From Enterovirga aerilata (GTDB taxonomy: Bacteria; Pseudomonadota; Alphaproteobacteria; Rhizobiales; Beijerinckiaceae), in assembly GCF_013044135.1 (NCBI RefSeq), contig NZ_JABEPP010000007.1:186001-250000 (forward strand): a stretch of 64,000 nt of DNA. Direction: 5' to 3'. The notes beneath the pieces were generated by a model. It saw only the letters and a program-made list of their open reading frames with translations, had not been told where the DNA came from and searched no databases. The first letter of the stretch is position 1, and every line of letters starts with the position of its first letter. The translations under genes were made by a program, and so were the position numbers. Of this stretch, positions 7,976 to 16,176 are shown piece by piece.

Positions 7976-8947
7976 CTATTCGGCCTTCAGGCCGACCGCG
8001 CGGATGATGGCGCCGAAGCGCTCCACATCCGCCGCAATGAGGCGGCGCAGCGGCTCGGCGCCCTGCTGGTCGGGCTCGGGCAGCTCGGCTGCAAGCTCGC
8101 CGAAACGGCGACGAAGTTCCGGGTCCTGCAGGGCCGCCCTCACGGAGGCCTCCAGCCGGTCCAGGATCGGACGGGGCGTCGCGGCCGGGGCCGCGATCGC
8201 GTTCCACACGGTCAGATCGAATTGCGGCGCGCCGCCTTCCGCGAAGGTCGGAACGTCCGGCGCCTGCGGCAGCCGGCGCCGGCTCGAGGTGGCGATCGCC
8301 GTGACGTTCCCGCCCGCATGGAGGGGCAGCATGGTCACGGTCTGGTCGATCACGGCGTCGATCACGCCGGACATGAGGTCGTTGATGGCGGGGCCCGCAC
8401 CCCGATAGGCGATATCGACCGCCTTGGTGCCCGTCACGTGCAGGAAGGTGGCGGTTGCCAGATGACCTGTCGTGCCGGGGCCCGAATGGCCGAAATTGAC
8501 GCTTCTGCCGTCCGCCTTGAGCTTGGCCAGGAAGGCGGGCAGGTCGCGGACGCCGCTCTTCTTCGAGACGGAGAGCACCATGGGCACGATCGCAACGAGC
8601 CCGACCGGCGCGAGGTCCTGGCGCGGGTCGTAGCCGAGCTGCGGGAAGAGCCAGACATTGGCTGCGAGCGAGCCCATGTTCCCGAAGATCAGGGTGTAGC
8701 CGTCGGGCTCCGAGCGGACGACGCGGCGGGTGCCGACGGTCGCTCCGCCGCCGACCACGTTCTCGACGATCACCGACTGGCGAAGATCCTCGCTCATGCT
8801 CTTCGCGACAAGGCGGGCAAGCACGTCTGTCGTCCCGCCGGCCGCCGCCGCGACCACGAGCGTGACCGGACGGTTCGGAAACGTCTGCGCGATGGCGGAG
8901 CCGGCGAGCAGCAGAAGCGCCGCCGCGGCCGATGCGAACACCCTCAT
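7976..8947 (-). CDS. Bug-family periplasmic substrate-binding protein
   Basis: A 323-residue protein with a Sec signal (LLLLAGSAIAQ, cleavage near residue 20) followed by FPNRPVTLVVAAAAGGTTDVLAR, the standard N-terminus of Bug proteins linked to tripartite tricarboxylate transporters. The two-lobed Bug fold binds carboxylates, including aromatic and amino acids. No TctA/TctB membrane components occur in the window, which is usual for orphan Bug genes; it may feed a distant transporter or act as a sensor. It is cotranscribed with the alpha/beta hydrolase upstream and the dehydrogenase downstream. The ligand is unknown. Confidence 0.88.
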   Translation of the reverse strand: MRVFASAAAALLLLAGSAIAQTFPNRPVTLVVAAAAGGTTDVLARLVAKSMSEDLRQSVIVENVVGGGATVGTRRVVRSEPDGYTLIFGNMGSLAANVWLFPQLGYDPRQDLAPVGLVAIVPMVLSVSKKSGVRDLPAFLAKLKADGRSVNFGHSGPGTTGHLATATFLHVTGTKAVDIAYRGAGPAINDLMSGVIDAVIDQTVTMLPLHAGGNVTAIATSSRRRLPQAPDVPTFAEGGAPQFDLTVWNAIAAPAATPRPILDRLEASVRAALQDPELRRRFGELAAELPEPDQQGAEPLRRLIAADVERFGAIIRAVGLKAE

Positions 8948-9037
8948 GCGTTCTCCCCTGGATTGCGTCCGTCTTCGATGCCCCAGAACTCGGGCGCTCC
9001 AGCGGATGCGCTCTGCGCGAGCCGGAACCCGTCAGCG

Positions 9038-9880
9038 CTACTCCGCGGCCATGAAGTCGAGCTCCGGCAGCAGGTAGCTGCGGAAGTGCTCGTAGTGCTC
9101 GATCATCGGGAAATGCCCGATGCCCGGCATCTCGGTGTAGCGCGAGCCCGGGATGGCATCGGCAACCGCCTTCGTCATCGCGGGCGTGCAGGAATAATCG
9201 TAGGAGCCGGTGAGCAGGCTCACCTTGCAGCGCGACGTGTCGATCGACCTGATGTGCGCGCGCGCATCCCAGTCGAACGAGTAGAACATCACGTCGCCCG
9301 CATACACGCCTGGGCCCGATTGGGCGTAGTACCACCAGTTGGCGCGCTTGCCGGCTTCGGGGCTCTGCGGTGCGTTCAGCCCCCAGGTATAGGTCGCGAC
9401 GAGCTCGCCGCCGTGGATCGCCGGATGGTGCAGGAAATCGTTGTACCTGCCGGGGGCGTATGCCCCGCTCTCCAGCCCGACAACCCCGCGGATCCGGCCC
9501 TGGTAGTCGCTCGCCACCCTGAGCACGATCGCGCCCCCCGTGGAGCAGCCCATCACCACGGGCCGGTCCAGCTCGAGCGCGTGCCAGACGGCCTCGATCG
9601 TCGCGAGGTACTGCGCGGTCGTCAGCTCGTAGCGCGTGAGCCACCACCCGTCCGGGGGGTCGGAGCGGCCGTGCCAGGGCATGTCGAAACAGACGACGCG
9701 GAACCGCGAGGTCACCTCGCGGTCGTTCAGGAGGTGGCGGTACTGCCGGCTGTCGGCGCCCGCGGTATGGAGGCAGAGAAGCGGGATGCCTTGCCCCGCC
9801 TCCTCCACGTAGATCCGATGGGCCGTGCCCCCGATATCGACCGTGAGATAGCGCCCGAGAATCGGCTCGAAATCAGGCAT
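9038..9880 (-). CDS. Alpha/beta hydrolase
   Basis: A 280-residue alpha/beta-fold hydrolase. The nucleophile elbow is GCSTGG (S113), an LHTAG segment supplies the oxyanion region, FDMPWHGRSD follows strand 4, and the catalytic histidine is in GIGHFP (H256). Family members hydrolyse esters, lactones or carbon-carbon bonds such as those of meta-cleavage products. Its ATG lies inside the end of the upstream gene (8-base overlap), so the two are coupled. The Bug-type gene follows 90 bases downstream. There is no signal peptide. Confidence 0.86.
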   Translation of the reverse strand: MPDFEPILGRYLTVDIGGTAHRIYVEEAGQGIPLLCLHTAGADSRQYRHLLNDREVTSRFRVVCFDMPWHGRSDPPDGWWLTRYELTTAQYLATIEAVWHALELDRPVVMGCSTGGAIVLRVASDYQGRIRGVVGLESGAYAPGRYNDFLHHPAIHGGELVATYTWGLNAPQSPEAGKRANWWYYAQSGPGVYAGDVMFYSFDWDARAHIRSIDTSRCKVSLLTGSYDYSCTPAMTKAVADAIPGSRYTEMPGIGHFPMIEHYEHFRSYLLPELDFMAAE

Positions 9881-10262
9881 GGGCGGCGGCCTCCGCCGGG
9901 ACGGGGCCGATCTCGCGCATCAGGTTCATCATGCGGTGGAGGGCGCGGGCGTTCTGCATGGCGACGAGCGTGTCGCCGTCCAGGACGAAGTCGGGCACCC
10001 GCATCAGCATGGCGAAGACGTCGTGGAAGAGCGGCGGCGGGTCCGGATCGAGGAACCTGGACCAGACCCGCATCGGAGCCCGGAACCCGAAGGAGGTGCG
10101 CAGGTCGAAGCGCGGCGACGCGAGAACGCGCTCGATCGTGCCGCCGCGGACCTGGACGACGTAGCGTGTCTCGTCGAAGGCGATGCCGAAGCTCGCGTCG
10201 AACTTGGTCCCGGTGACGCGGAGCTCGGGGTCGGCGTTCACCCGCTCGCGGAACGCCGCCAT
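9873..10262 (-). CDS. Small SCP2-like protein, start uncertain
   Basis: A 129-residue protein whose layout (DASFGIAFDETRYVVQVR, then a C-terminal helix carrying FVLDGDTLVAMQ) resembles small SCP2-type lipid- or ligand-binding proteins that sit beside hydrolases in such operons; I would not claim the family strongly. The only usual start is ATG 10262, preceded by GGACGAG. The same frame stays open for another 63 bases and reads plausibly (ATWEAALAG), but has no ATG, GTG or TTG. It may be slightly truncated at the front, or may really start at 10262. It is the first gene of the leftward operon and overlaps the hydrolase by 8 bases. Confidence 0.55.
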   Translation of the reverse strand: MAAFRERVNADPELRVTGTKFDASFGIAFDETRYVVQVRGGTIERVLASPRFDLRTSFGFRAPMRVWSRFLDPDPPPLFHDVFAMLMRVPDFVLDGDTLVAMQNARALHRMMNLMREIGPVPAEAAAHA

Positions 10263-10315
10263 CCAGGTCTCGTCCGGAACTCCTGCCAGGGCCGCCTCCC
10301 AGGTCGCGATCTTGT

Positions 10316-10342
10316 TGTCAGATCGTCAGACGATCCTGGACA
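10316..10342. promoter_or_regulatory. Palindromic operator candidate upstream of the leftward operon
   Basis: GATCGTCAGACGATC (10321-10335) is a perfect 7-1-7 inverted repeat, and the flanks TGTC (10316-10319) and GACA (10339-10342) extend the symmetry. It sits 60 bases before the first ATG of the 9873-10262 gene, where a repressor would cover the promoter. Size and symmetry fit a GntR/FadR- or TetR-type site. The regulator is not obvious: the neighbouring gene codes for a Crp/Fnr protein, whose sites look different. Confidence 0.5.
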
Positions 10343-10394
10343 CCTAATCGCCCAGTGGCAGTCGGTCAATCTCCACCCGCAGAAACGGCCTCGG

Positions 10395-11171
10395 TCAAAG
10401 GGCCGGTCGCGCCTCCGAATAGTACGGCCCCGACCTGTTCGCGGGCGGAGCGGCGGTCGCCTCCGCGGGGGAGGGCTTCATCAGCCGGCGATACTCGGCT
10501 TCGGGCAGGCCATAGGAGCCGCGGGCGGCCTGTTCGAGCTTGGCCCTGTCCAGGATGCGGATGTTGCCGCGCCGGGCCCGGATCATGCGCTCGCCCTCGA
10601 GCACGTGCAGCGAGACCGTGATGCCGGGACGGCGGACGCCGAGCATGAGGGAGAGGAATTCGTGCGTGAGGGGGAGGTCGTCGCCGTCGCTTCGGTCATG
10701 CGCCATGAGGAGCCACCGCGCGAGGCGGGTCTCGACCGTGTGGCGCGCATTGGCCCGGCTCGTCTCGGCCACCTGGGTCATGAAGACGTGCGAATAGAGG
10801 AGCACGGCGCGGTGCAGCGCCGGGCTGTCGTGGCAGGCCTGCCGAAAGGCCTCCGCGCTCATGCGGAGGGCATTGCCCGCCCGCTGGACGAAAATGTGGA
10901 ACGGGGCGGAGCTGCATCCGAGCGCGAGAGAGAATCCCGCCATTCCTTCGCGGCCGATCATAGCTATTTCGGCCTGCTCGCGATCCCCTGAACGGGCTAT
11001 GACTGAAAGTAGGCCGCTCTGGAGAAAGTGGACATGCGTGATGGCTGCGAAAGGTTCGATGATCGTCTGCTCTGGCTCGAAGCTGACAAGCTCCATCGCC
11101 GGAGAGAGAAGGGTCAAATCTTTTTCGGGAAGCGCCGCAAGTAGTTGGTTGCGGGCTGCTGATTGCCCCAT
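10395..11171 (-). CDS. Crp/Fnr family transcriptional regulator
   Basis: A protein of about 258 residues with an N-terminal cyclic-nucleotide-binding-like domain (roughly 20-140) and a C-terminal winged helix (LTHEFLSLMLGVRRPGITVS). I chose ATG 11171, preceded by GGGTGG; GTG 11198 and ATG 11192 are in frame and possible. There is no cysteine cluster for an FNR iron-sulfur centre, and the recognition helix lacks the E-x-x-S-R pattern used to read TTGAT-N4-ATCAA, so it is probably not the regulator of the adjacent cbb3 genes. The C-terminal 25 residues are low in complexity. It is transcribed divergently from the DapA-family gene. Confidence 0.86.
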   Translation of the reverse strand: MGQSAARNQLLAALPEKDLTLLSPAMELVSFEPEQTIIEPFAAITHVHFLQSGLLSVIARSGDREQAEIAMIGREGMAGFSLALGCSSAPFHIFVQRAGNALRMSAEAFRQACHDSPALHRAVLLYSHVFMTQVAETSRANARHTVETRLARWLLMAHDRSDGDDLPLTHEFLSLMLGVRRPGITVSLHVLEGERMIRARRGNIRILDRAKLEQAARGSYGLPEAEYRRLMKPSPAEATAAPPANRSGPYYSEARPAL

Positions 11172-11215
11172 GTTCCACCCATTCACTGTCATATTCACAA
11201 GATATAACCGAGTGC

Positions 11216-11225
11216 TCCGATCGGA
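11216..11225. promoter_or_regulatory. Small palindrome in the crp-like/dapA-like divergent promoter region
   Basis: TCCGATCGGA is a perfect 10-base palindrome in an AT-richer stretch (11190-11280). CGGAAT and ATTCCG, separated by 15 bases just downstream, form a second inverted pair. Either could bind a regulator of the divergent genes; the evidence is symmetry and position only. Confidence 0.25.
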
Positions 11226-11358
11226 ACTTTAGCTTTTGTTATCAGAGGTACGGAATCTGACCTACGCGATAATTCCGATGTGCTGGGCCGGTTCCGAACC
11301 GCGTCGACACGGCTTGCAGCGAAGGCACCCGCATGGGACAGGGCGGCAGGAGACCAGC

Positions 11359-12309
11359 ATGCCCCTCGACACAGCCTCAGGCGCCTTCGCGATTGCCCCG
11401 ACACCCTTCCATCCCGACGGCCGGATCGATTACGACTCGATCGACCGCCTCGGCGACTTCTACCGTGAGGTCGGCTGCACCGGGGTGACTGTGCTCGGCA
11501 TCATGGGCGAGGCTCCGAAGCTCGACGGCGAGGAAGCGGTCGAGGTCGCGACCCGCTTCATCCGGGCGTCGCAGGGCCTGGCAGTCGTCGTGGGGGTCTC
11601 TGCCCCGGGTTTCGCCTCGATGCGCGGCCTGGCGCGGAAGGCCATGGAGGCGGGCGCGGCGGGCGTGATGATCGCGCCGCCGCCGTCCCTGCGGACCGAC
11701 GATCAGATCGTCACCTATTTCCGCCAGGCGTCGGAGGCGATCGGGCCGGATGTCCCCTGGGTGCTGCAGGACTACCCGCTCACGCTCAGCGTCGTCATGA
11801 CCCCGGCCGTGATCCGCCGCATCTTCGCCGAGAACCCCTCCTGCCTGATGCTGAAGCACGAGGATTGGCCGGGCCTGGAGAAGATTTCGGCCCTGCGCGC
11901 CTTCCAGGCCGACGGATCGCTCCGGCCGATCTCGATCCTCACGGGGAACGGCGCGCTGTTTCTCGATTTCGAGATGGAGCGCGGCGCGGACGGCGCCATG
12001 ACCGGCTACGCCTTCCCCGAGATGCTGGTCGACGTCGTGCGGCTGCAGAAGGAGGGCCGGCGCGATGCCGCTCACGACCTGTTCGATGCGCATCTCCCGC
12101 TCGTCCGCTACGAGCAGCAGCAGGGCGTGGGGCTCGCCGTCCGCAAATATGTGCTCGCCCGCCGCGGGCTCCTGGCGTCCGACGCGCAGCGCAAGCCCGG
12201 CCCCGTCCTGAGCGACAGGGCGAAGGCCGAGGTCGAGTACCTGCTGAGCCGGGTGGCACGTGTGGACCGGCGCGCCGCGATCTCGCCTCAACTCGCCCGC
12301 GCGTCTTGA
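11359..12309 (+). CDS. Dihydrodipicolinate synthase/N-acetylneuraminate lyase family aldolase
   Basis: A 316-residue class I aldolase of the DapA family. The Schiff-base lysine is in MLKHEDW (K166) and the catalytic tyrosine in LQDYPLT (Y139). The GIMGEAPKL segment (48-55) replaces the GTTGE loop of true DapA, so substrate choice probably differs from aspartate semialdehyde; these divergent members often act on keto-sugar acids or other pyruvate aldols. ATG 11359 follows GGCAGGAGAC. It stands alone on the plus strand, divergent from the Crp/Fnr gene, and a hairpin at 12345-12379 closes the unit. Confidence 0.87.
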   Translation: MPLDTASGAFAIAPTPFHPDGRIDYDSIDRLGDFYREVGCTGVTVLGIMGEAPKLDGEEAVEVATRFIRASQGLAVVVGVSAPGFASMRGLARKAMEAGAAGVMIAPPPSLRTDDQIVTYFRQASEAIGPDVPWVLQDYPLTLSVVMTPAVIRRIFAENPSCLMLKHEDWPGLEKISALRAFQADGSLRPISILTGNGALFLDFEMERGADGAMTGYAFPEMLVDVVRLQKEGRRDAAHDLFDAHLPLVRYEQQQGVGLAVRKYVLARRGLLASDAQRKPGPVLSDRAKAEVEYLLSRVARVDRRAAISPQLARAS

Positions 12310-12344
12310 CCGCTCCGCGGGACGCGACGGCAGAGAAGCTGTCG

Positions 12345-12379
12345 CTTCCTCGTCCCCAGCAGCCCGAGGGGACGGGAAG
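12345..12379 (+). terminator. Probable terminator after the DapA-family gene
   Basis: CTTCC-T-CGTCCCC pairs with GGGGACG-GGAAG (one bulged T, ten-base loop). It lies 36 bases past the DapA-family stop and 125 bases before the FNR box of ccoN, so it would separate the two units. No T-run follows. Confidence 0.45.
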
Positions 12380-12503
12380 CCCGCCCGGGCATCCTCGGCC
12401 TGCCCCGAAATCAAGACTGAATGGCCCCGCGGGCGCGGCCATGACACGGGACGCTCCTTAGCCATAACCCGGCAGGGGAACAGGCCCCCCGCCCGGCCCC
12501 CGC

Positions 12504-12517
12504 TTGATCCAGATCAA
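12504..12517 (+). promoter_or_regulatory. FixK/FNR box controlling ccoNOQP
   Basis: TTGATCCAGATCAA is a perfect match to the TTGAT-N4-ATCAA site of FixK/FNR/ANR activators. With the usual centre at -41.5, transcription would start near 12552, giving a leader of about 29 bases before the ccoN ATG at 12581. This fits low-oxygen induction of the cbb3 oxidase, as known in rhizobia and related bacteria. Confidence 0.9.
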
Positions 12518-12580
12518 CGCCGCTTGCGCCCCCCATGACCACAAGGTCGCGGACTCCCGGAGGGCCGGCGCGGGCGAGCG

Positions 12581-14251
12581 ATGACCAGAGCTGCGACAAA
12601 CAACTATCTCAATCCCGCCGAGTTGGGCCTCGTCGGGGTGCTGGGCGCGGCCTTCCTCGCCTGCACGCTCGCGACGGCCCGCGCGATCGATCCCGGCTTC
12701 GGCTTCCATGCCGGCCTGTTCGCGGCTGCGAGCGCGGCCGGGATCGTGGCGCTCATCGAGCGGGCGCGGCGCGGGCTGAACCAGCCGGTTCCGGCCGAGA
12801 TCGACGGCAGGCCGAACTACAATCTCGGCGTGGTGAAATTCGGCGTGGCCGCCGCGATGTTCTGGGGCGTAGCCGGGTTCCTCGTCGGGGTCGTCATCGC
12901 GCTGCAGCTCTGGGCCCCGTCGCTGAATCTCGGGCTCGAATGGACGAGCTTCGGGCGCCTGCGGCCGCTGCACACCTCGGCCGTCATCTTCGCCTTCGGC
13001 GGCAACGTGCTCATCGCGACCTCCTTCTACGTCGTGCAGAAGACCTGCCGCGTGCGGCTCGCGGGCGACCTCGCGCCCTGGTTCGTGATGCTCGGCTACA
13101 ACTTCTTCATCGTCGTCGCGGGCACCGGCTACCTCCTCGGCATCACGCAGTCGAAGGAATATGCCGAGCCCGAATGGTATGCCGACCTGTGGCTGACGCT
13201 CGTCTGGGTCGTCTATCTCCTCGTCTTCCTCGCGACCATCTGGAGGCGCAAGGAGCCGCACATCTTCGTCGCGAACTGGTTCTATCTCGCCTTCATCGTG
13301 ACGATCGCGATGCTGCACATCGTCAACAACCTGGCGATGCCCGTCTCGGTCTTCGGCTCGAAGTCATACCCGATCTTCTCGGGCGTGCAGGATGCGCTGA
13401 TCCAGTGGTGGTACGGCCACAACGCGGTCGGGTTCTTCCTGACGGCCGGCTTCCTGGCCATCATGTACTACTTCATCCCGAAGCGGGCCGAGCGGCCGAT
13501 CTACTCGTACCGGCTGTCGATCATCCACTTCTGGGCCCTGATCTTCATGTATATCTGGGCCGGCCCGCACCATCTGCACTACACGGCGCTGCCGGACTGG
13601 GCGCAGACCCTCGGCATGACCTTCTCGATCATGCTCTGGATGCCGTCCTGGGGCGGCATGATCAACGGGCTGATGACGCTCTCGGGCGCCTGGGACAAGC
13701 TGCGCACCGATCCCGTCCTGCGTCTCATGGTGGTGTCGCTCGCCTTCTACGGCATGTCGACCTTCGAAGGCCCCATGATGTCGATCAAGGCGGTGAACTC
13801 GCTCTCGCACTATACCGACTGGACGATCGGCCACGTGCATTCGGGCGCGCTCGGCTGGGTGGCCTATATCTCCTTCGGGGCGATCTATTGCCTCGTCCCG
13901 TGGCTCTGGAACCGGCGCGAGCTCTATTCGCTCAAGCTCGTGGAATGGCACTTCTGGATCTCGACCCTCGGCATCGTCCTCTACATCTCGTCGATGTGGG
14001 TCGCCGGGATCATGCAGGGCCTGATGTGGCGCGCGTATAACGCGCTCGGATTTCTCGAATATTCCTTCGTCGAGACGGTCGAGGCCATGCAGCCCTACTA
14101 TCTGGTGCGGGCGCTGGGCGGCGTTCTCTTCCTGATCGGGGCGCTGATCATGGTCTACAACCTGGTCATGACGGTGCGCGGCCGCGAGGCGGAGCTCGCT
14201 CTCCGGCCCCTCGGACCGGCCCTCCAGCCCAGCCTCGTGCCGGCCGAGTAA
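12581..14251 (+). CDS. ccoN: Cytochrome cbb3 oxidase subunit I (CcoN)
   Basis: A 556-residue catalytic subunit of the cbb3-type heme-copper oxidase, with about 12-14 membrane segments. Heme and CuB ligand regions are visible: [23 protein letters not shown] and the [11 protein letters not shown] pair. It reduces oxygen to water with high affinity and pumps protons in the inner membrane. An FNR box lies 64 bases upstream, and ccoO follows after 43 bases. The first 60 residues include an extra hydrophobic stretch common in alphaproteobacterial CcoN. Assignment is certain from sequence and gene order. Confidence 0.97.
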   Translation: MTRAATNNYLNPAELGLVGVLGAAFLACTLATARAIDPGFGFHAGLFAAASAAGIVALIERARRGLNQPVPAEIDGRPNYNLGVVKFGVAAAMFWGVAGFLVGVVIALQLWAPSLNLGLEWTSFGRLRPLHTSAVIFAFGGNVLIATSFYVVQKTCRVRLAGDLAPWFVMLGYNFFIVVAGTGYLLGITQSKEYAEPEWYADLWLTLVWVVYLLVFLATIWRRKEPHIFVANWFYLAFIVTIAMLHIVNNLAMPVSVFGSKSYPIFSGVQDALIQWWYGHNAVGFFLTAGFLAIMYYFIPKRAERPIYSYRLSIIHFWALIFMYIWAGPHHLHYTALPDWAQTLGMTFSIMLWMPSWGGMINGLMTLSGAWDKLRTDPVLRLMVVSLAFYGMSTFEGPMMSIKAVNSLSHYTDWTIGHVHSGALGWVAYISFGAIYCLVPWLWNRRELYSLKLVEWHFWISTLGIVLYISSMWVAGIMQGLMWRAYNALGFLEYSFVETVEAMQPYYLVRALGGVLFLIGALIMVYNLVMTVRGREAELALRPLGPALQPSLVPAE

Positions 14252-14294
14252 CTCGGCCGGACTTCCCCCTCGCCGACGGAAGCAGAAGCTCGCC

Positions 14295-15038
14295 ATGAGC
14301 AGCGCAAACGCAATCTGGAAGAAGCACGAGTTCTTCGAGAAGCACTCGATCATCCTCCTGATCGGCATCCTGATCGTGGTCGCGATCGGCGGCCTGATCG
14401 AGATCGTCCCGCTCTTCTACCTGAAGAGCACGGTCGAGAAGGTCGAGGGCATGCGGCCCTACACGCCGCTCGAGCTCGCCGGCCGCAACATCTACATCCG
14501 CGAGGGCTGCTATCTCTGCCACAGCCAGATGATCCGCCCGATGCGGGACGAGATCGAGCGCTACGGGCATTTCTCTCTCGCGGCCGAGAGCATGTACGAT
14601 CACCCGTTCCAGTGGGGCTCCAAGCGCACCGGGCCGGACCTCGCCCGCGTCGGCGGCAAGTATTCGGACGAGTGGCACCGCGAGCACCTGAAGGACCCGC
14701 GCTCGGTCGTGCCGACCTCGATCATGCCGGCCTATCCGTGGCTGACGAAGCCTCTCGACACCCACGCCGTCGCGGCGGATCTCAAGGCGAACCAGCGGAT
14801 CGGGGTGCCCTATACGGACGAGATGATCCTGAAGGCCCGCTCGGACCTCCTGACCCAGGCCGATCCCGACGATGCGGCCATGGACGAGTTCCAGAAGCGC
14901 TACCCGGGCGCGCTGCCGCGCGACGCCGGTCCCGCCCGGAAGCAGCCGACCGAGCTCGACGCGCTCGTCGCCTATCTCCAGGTCCTCGGCACCATGGTCG
15001 ATTTCAAGCTCTACGACGCCAAGAAGAACCTGCGGTGA
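14295..15038 (+). CDS. ccoO: Cytochrome cbb3 oxidase subunit II (CcoO), monoheme cytochrome c
   Basis: A 247-residue protein with one N-terminal membrane anchor (residues about 18-42) and a periplasmic cytochrome c domain. The single heme site is [11 protein letters not shown] (C72, C75, H76); the axial methionine is likely in SIMPAYPW. It passes electrons from CcoP to the CcoN active site. GAAGCAGAAG precedes the ATG. It is followed four bases later by ccoQ. Confidence 0.97.
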   Translation: MSSANAIWKKHEFFEKHSIILLIGILIVVAIGGLIEIVPLFYLKSTVEKVEGMRPYTPLELAGRNIYIREGCYLCHSQMIRPMRDEIERYGHFSLAAESMYDHPFQWGSKRTGPDLARVGGKYSDEWHREHLKDPRSVVPTSIMPAYPWLTKPLDTHAVAADLKANQRIGVPYTDEMILKARSDLLTQADPDDAAMDEFQKRYPGALPRDAGPARKQPTELDALVAYLQVLGTMVDFKLYDAKKNLR

Positions 15039-15042
15039 GGCC

Positions 15043-15192
15043 ATGAGCTACGAATTCGCCTCGAGCTTCGCGCAGACGAGCGGGCTCCTCTACTTCGTGG
15101 GCATGTTCGGCGCGGCGCTCCTCTACGCCCTCTGGCCCCGGAACCGGGAGCGGTTCGACGCCGCGTCCCGCATGCCCCTGAGCGAGGAGTGA
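15043..15192 (+). CDS. ccoQ: Cytochrome cbb3 oxidase subunit CcoQ
   Basis: A 49-residue membrane protein: one hydrophobic helix (about residues 14-30, LLYFVGMFGAALLYAL) followed by a charged tail, WPRNRERFD, the standard CcoQ layout. It stabilises the interaction of CcoP with the CcoNO core. The ATG is four bases past the ccoO stop, and its own stop overlaps the GTG of ccoP by four bases. Confidence 0.93.
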   Translation: MSYEFASSFAQTSGLLYFVGMFGAALLYALWPRNRERFDAASRMPLSEE

Positions 15193-16073
15193 CCGCCGTG
15201 GCCGAATCTGCCCTGAAGTCCCCGGAGAGTTCCGGCGAGACGACCGGCCATGAGTGGGACGGCATCCGGGAGCTCAACAACCCGCTGCCGCGCTGGTGGC
15301 TCTATACCCTCTATGCGACAATCGTCTGGTCCTTCGCCTATTGGGTCGTCTATCCGGCCTGGCCGCTCCTCACGAGCTACACGACGGGCCTCTTCGGCTA
15401 CTCGCAGCGCGAGGTCGTGCTGGAGGAGGTGGCCAGGGTGCGCGAGGCGCGCGCGGCGCGCGGCCAGGCGCAGCTTGCCAGCGCGTCCTTCGAGGACATC
15501 CGCAGCGACCCGAACCTCCTGAACCTCGCGCTCGCGACCGGCAAGGCGGCCTTCGGCGACAATTGCGCCGGCTGCCACGGCGTCTCGGCCACCGGCCGGA
15601 CCGGCTATCCGAGCCTGCAGGACGACGAGTGGCTCTGGGGCGGCACCCTGCCCGAGATCGAGAGGACGATCCGGTTCGGCGCCCGCACCTCGCATCCGGA
15701 GAGCCGCGCCGGCGACATGATGGCGTTCGGGCGCGACGGCATCCTGAAGCGGGATGAGATCCGGTCGGTCGCGAACTACGTCCTGTCCCTCTCGGGCAAG
15801 GCCTACGATCCGAAGCTCGACCTGGCCCGGGGAGGCGAGATCTTCGCCCAGAACTGCGCCGCCTGCCACGGCGACACCGGCCGGGGCAAGCAGGAGGTCG
15901 GCGCCCCGGATCTGACGGACGCGATCTGGCTCTACGGCTCCTCGCCCGAACAGGTGATCGCCACGATCACGAACGGCCGCAAGGGCGTGATGCCGGCCTG
16001 GGAGGGCCGGCTGGACGACGCGACCATCCGCTCGCTCGCGCTCTATGTCCACGGCCTCGGCGGGGGGCGCTAG
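15189..16073 (+). CDS. ccoP: Cytochrome cbb3 oxidase subunit III (CcoP), diheme cytochrome c
   Basis: A 294-residue protein starting at GTG 15189, which overlaps the ccoQ stop (GTGA); GTG 15198 is an alternative. A hydrophobic anchor lies around residues 37-60, followed by two cytochrome c modules with CAGCH (126-130) and CAACH (223-227). It receives electrons from soluble cytochrome c. The N-terminal stretch HEWDGIRELNNPLPRWW is highly typical of CcoP. Last gene of the ccoNOQP unit. Confidence 0.97.
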   Translation: MTAVAESALKSPESSGETTGHEWDGIRELNNPLPRWWLYTLYATIVWSFAYWVVYPAWPLLTSYTTGLFGYSQREVVLEEVARVREARAARGQAQLASASFEDIRSDPNLLNLALATGKAAFGDNCAGCHGVSATGRTGYPSLQDDEWLWGGTLPEIERTIRFGARTSHPESRAGDMMAFGRDGILKRDEIRSVANYVLSLSGKAYDPKLDLARGGEIFAQNCAACHGDTGRGKQEVGAPDLTDAIWLYGSSPEQVIATITNGRKGVMPAWEGRLDDATIRSLALYVHGLGGGR

Positions 16074-16094
16074 GGGAAGGCCCGTATCGGCCGT

Positions 16095-16108
16095 TTGAGC
16101 CAGATCAA
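16095..16108 (+). promoter_or_regulatory. FixK/FNR box for ccoGHIS
   Basis: TTGAGCCAGATCAA matches the TTGA-N6-TCAA core; the fifth base of the left half (G for T) departs from the ideal palindrome seen upstream of ccoN. A centre at -41.5 predicts a start near 16143, 34 bases before the ccoG ATG. The site lies immediately before a strong hairpin, so the ccoG promoter and the ccoP terminator share the same DNA. Confidence 0.8.
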
Positions 16109-16113
16109 GCCGG

Positions 16114-16145
16114 GAGAACGCCGCCGCTGTTAGGGCGGCGTTCTC
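16114..16145 (+). terminator. Strong hairpin after ccoP, overlapping the ccoG promoter
   Basis: GAGAACGCCGCC (16114-16125) and GGCGGCGTTCTC (16134-16145) form a perfect 12-base stem with an 8-base loop, followed by GTTTC. It would end ccoNOQP transcripts. A FixK-dependent start near 16143 would lie at its right edge, so ccoG transcripts would escape it. Confidence 0.7.
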
Positions 16146-16176
16146 GTTTCCGCGACCTCGCGGCTGGACAGGTTTG

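Noticed and set aside
10395-11171. Crp/Fnr gene as the FixK/FNR regulator of the adjacent cbb3 genes
   Set aside because: It has no FNR cysteine cluster and the recognition helix lacks the E-x-x-S-R pattern needed for TTGAT half-sites. The Crp/Fnr protein at 56501-57316 lacks them too.
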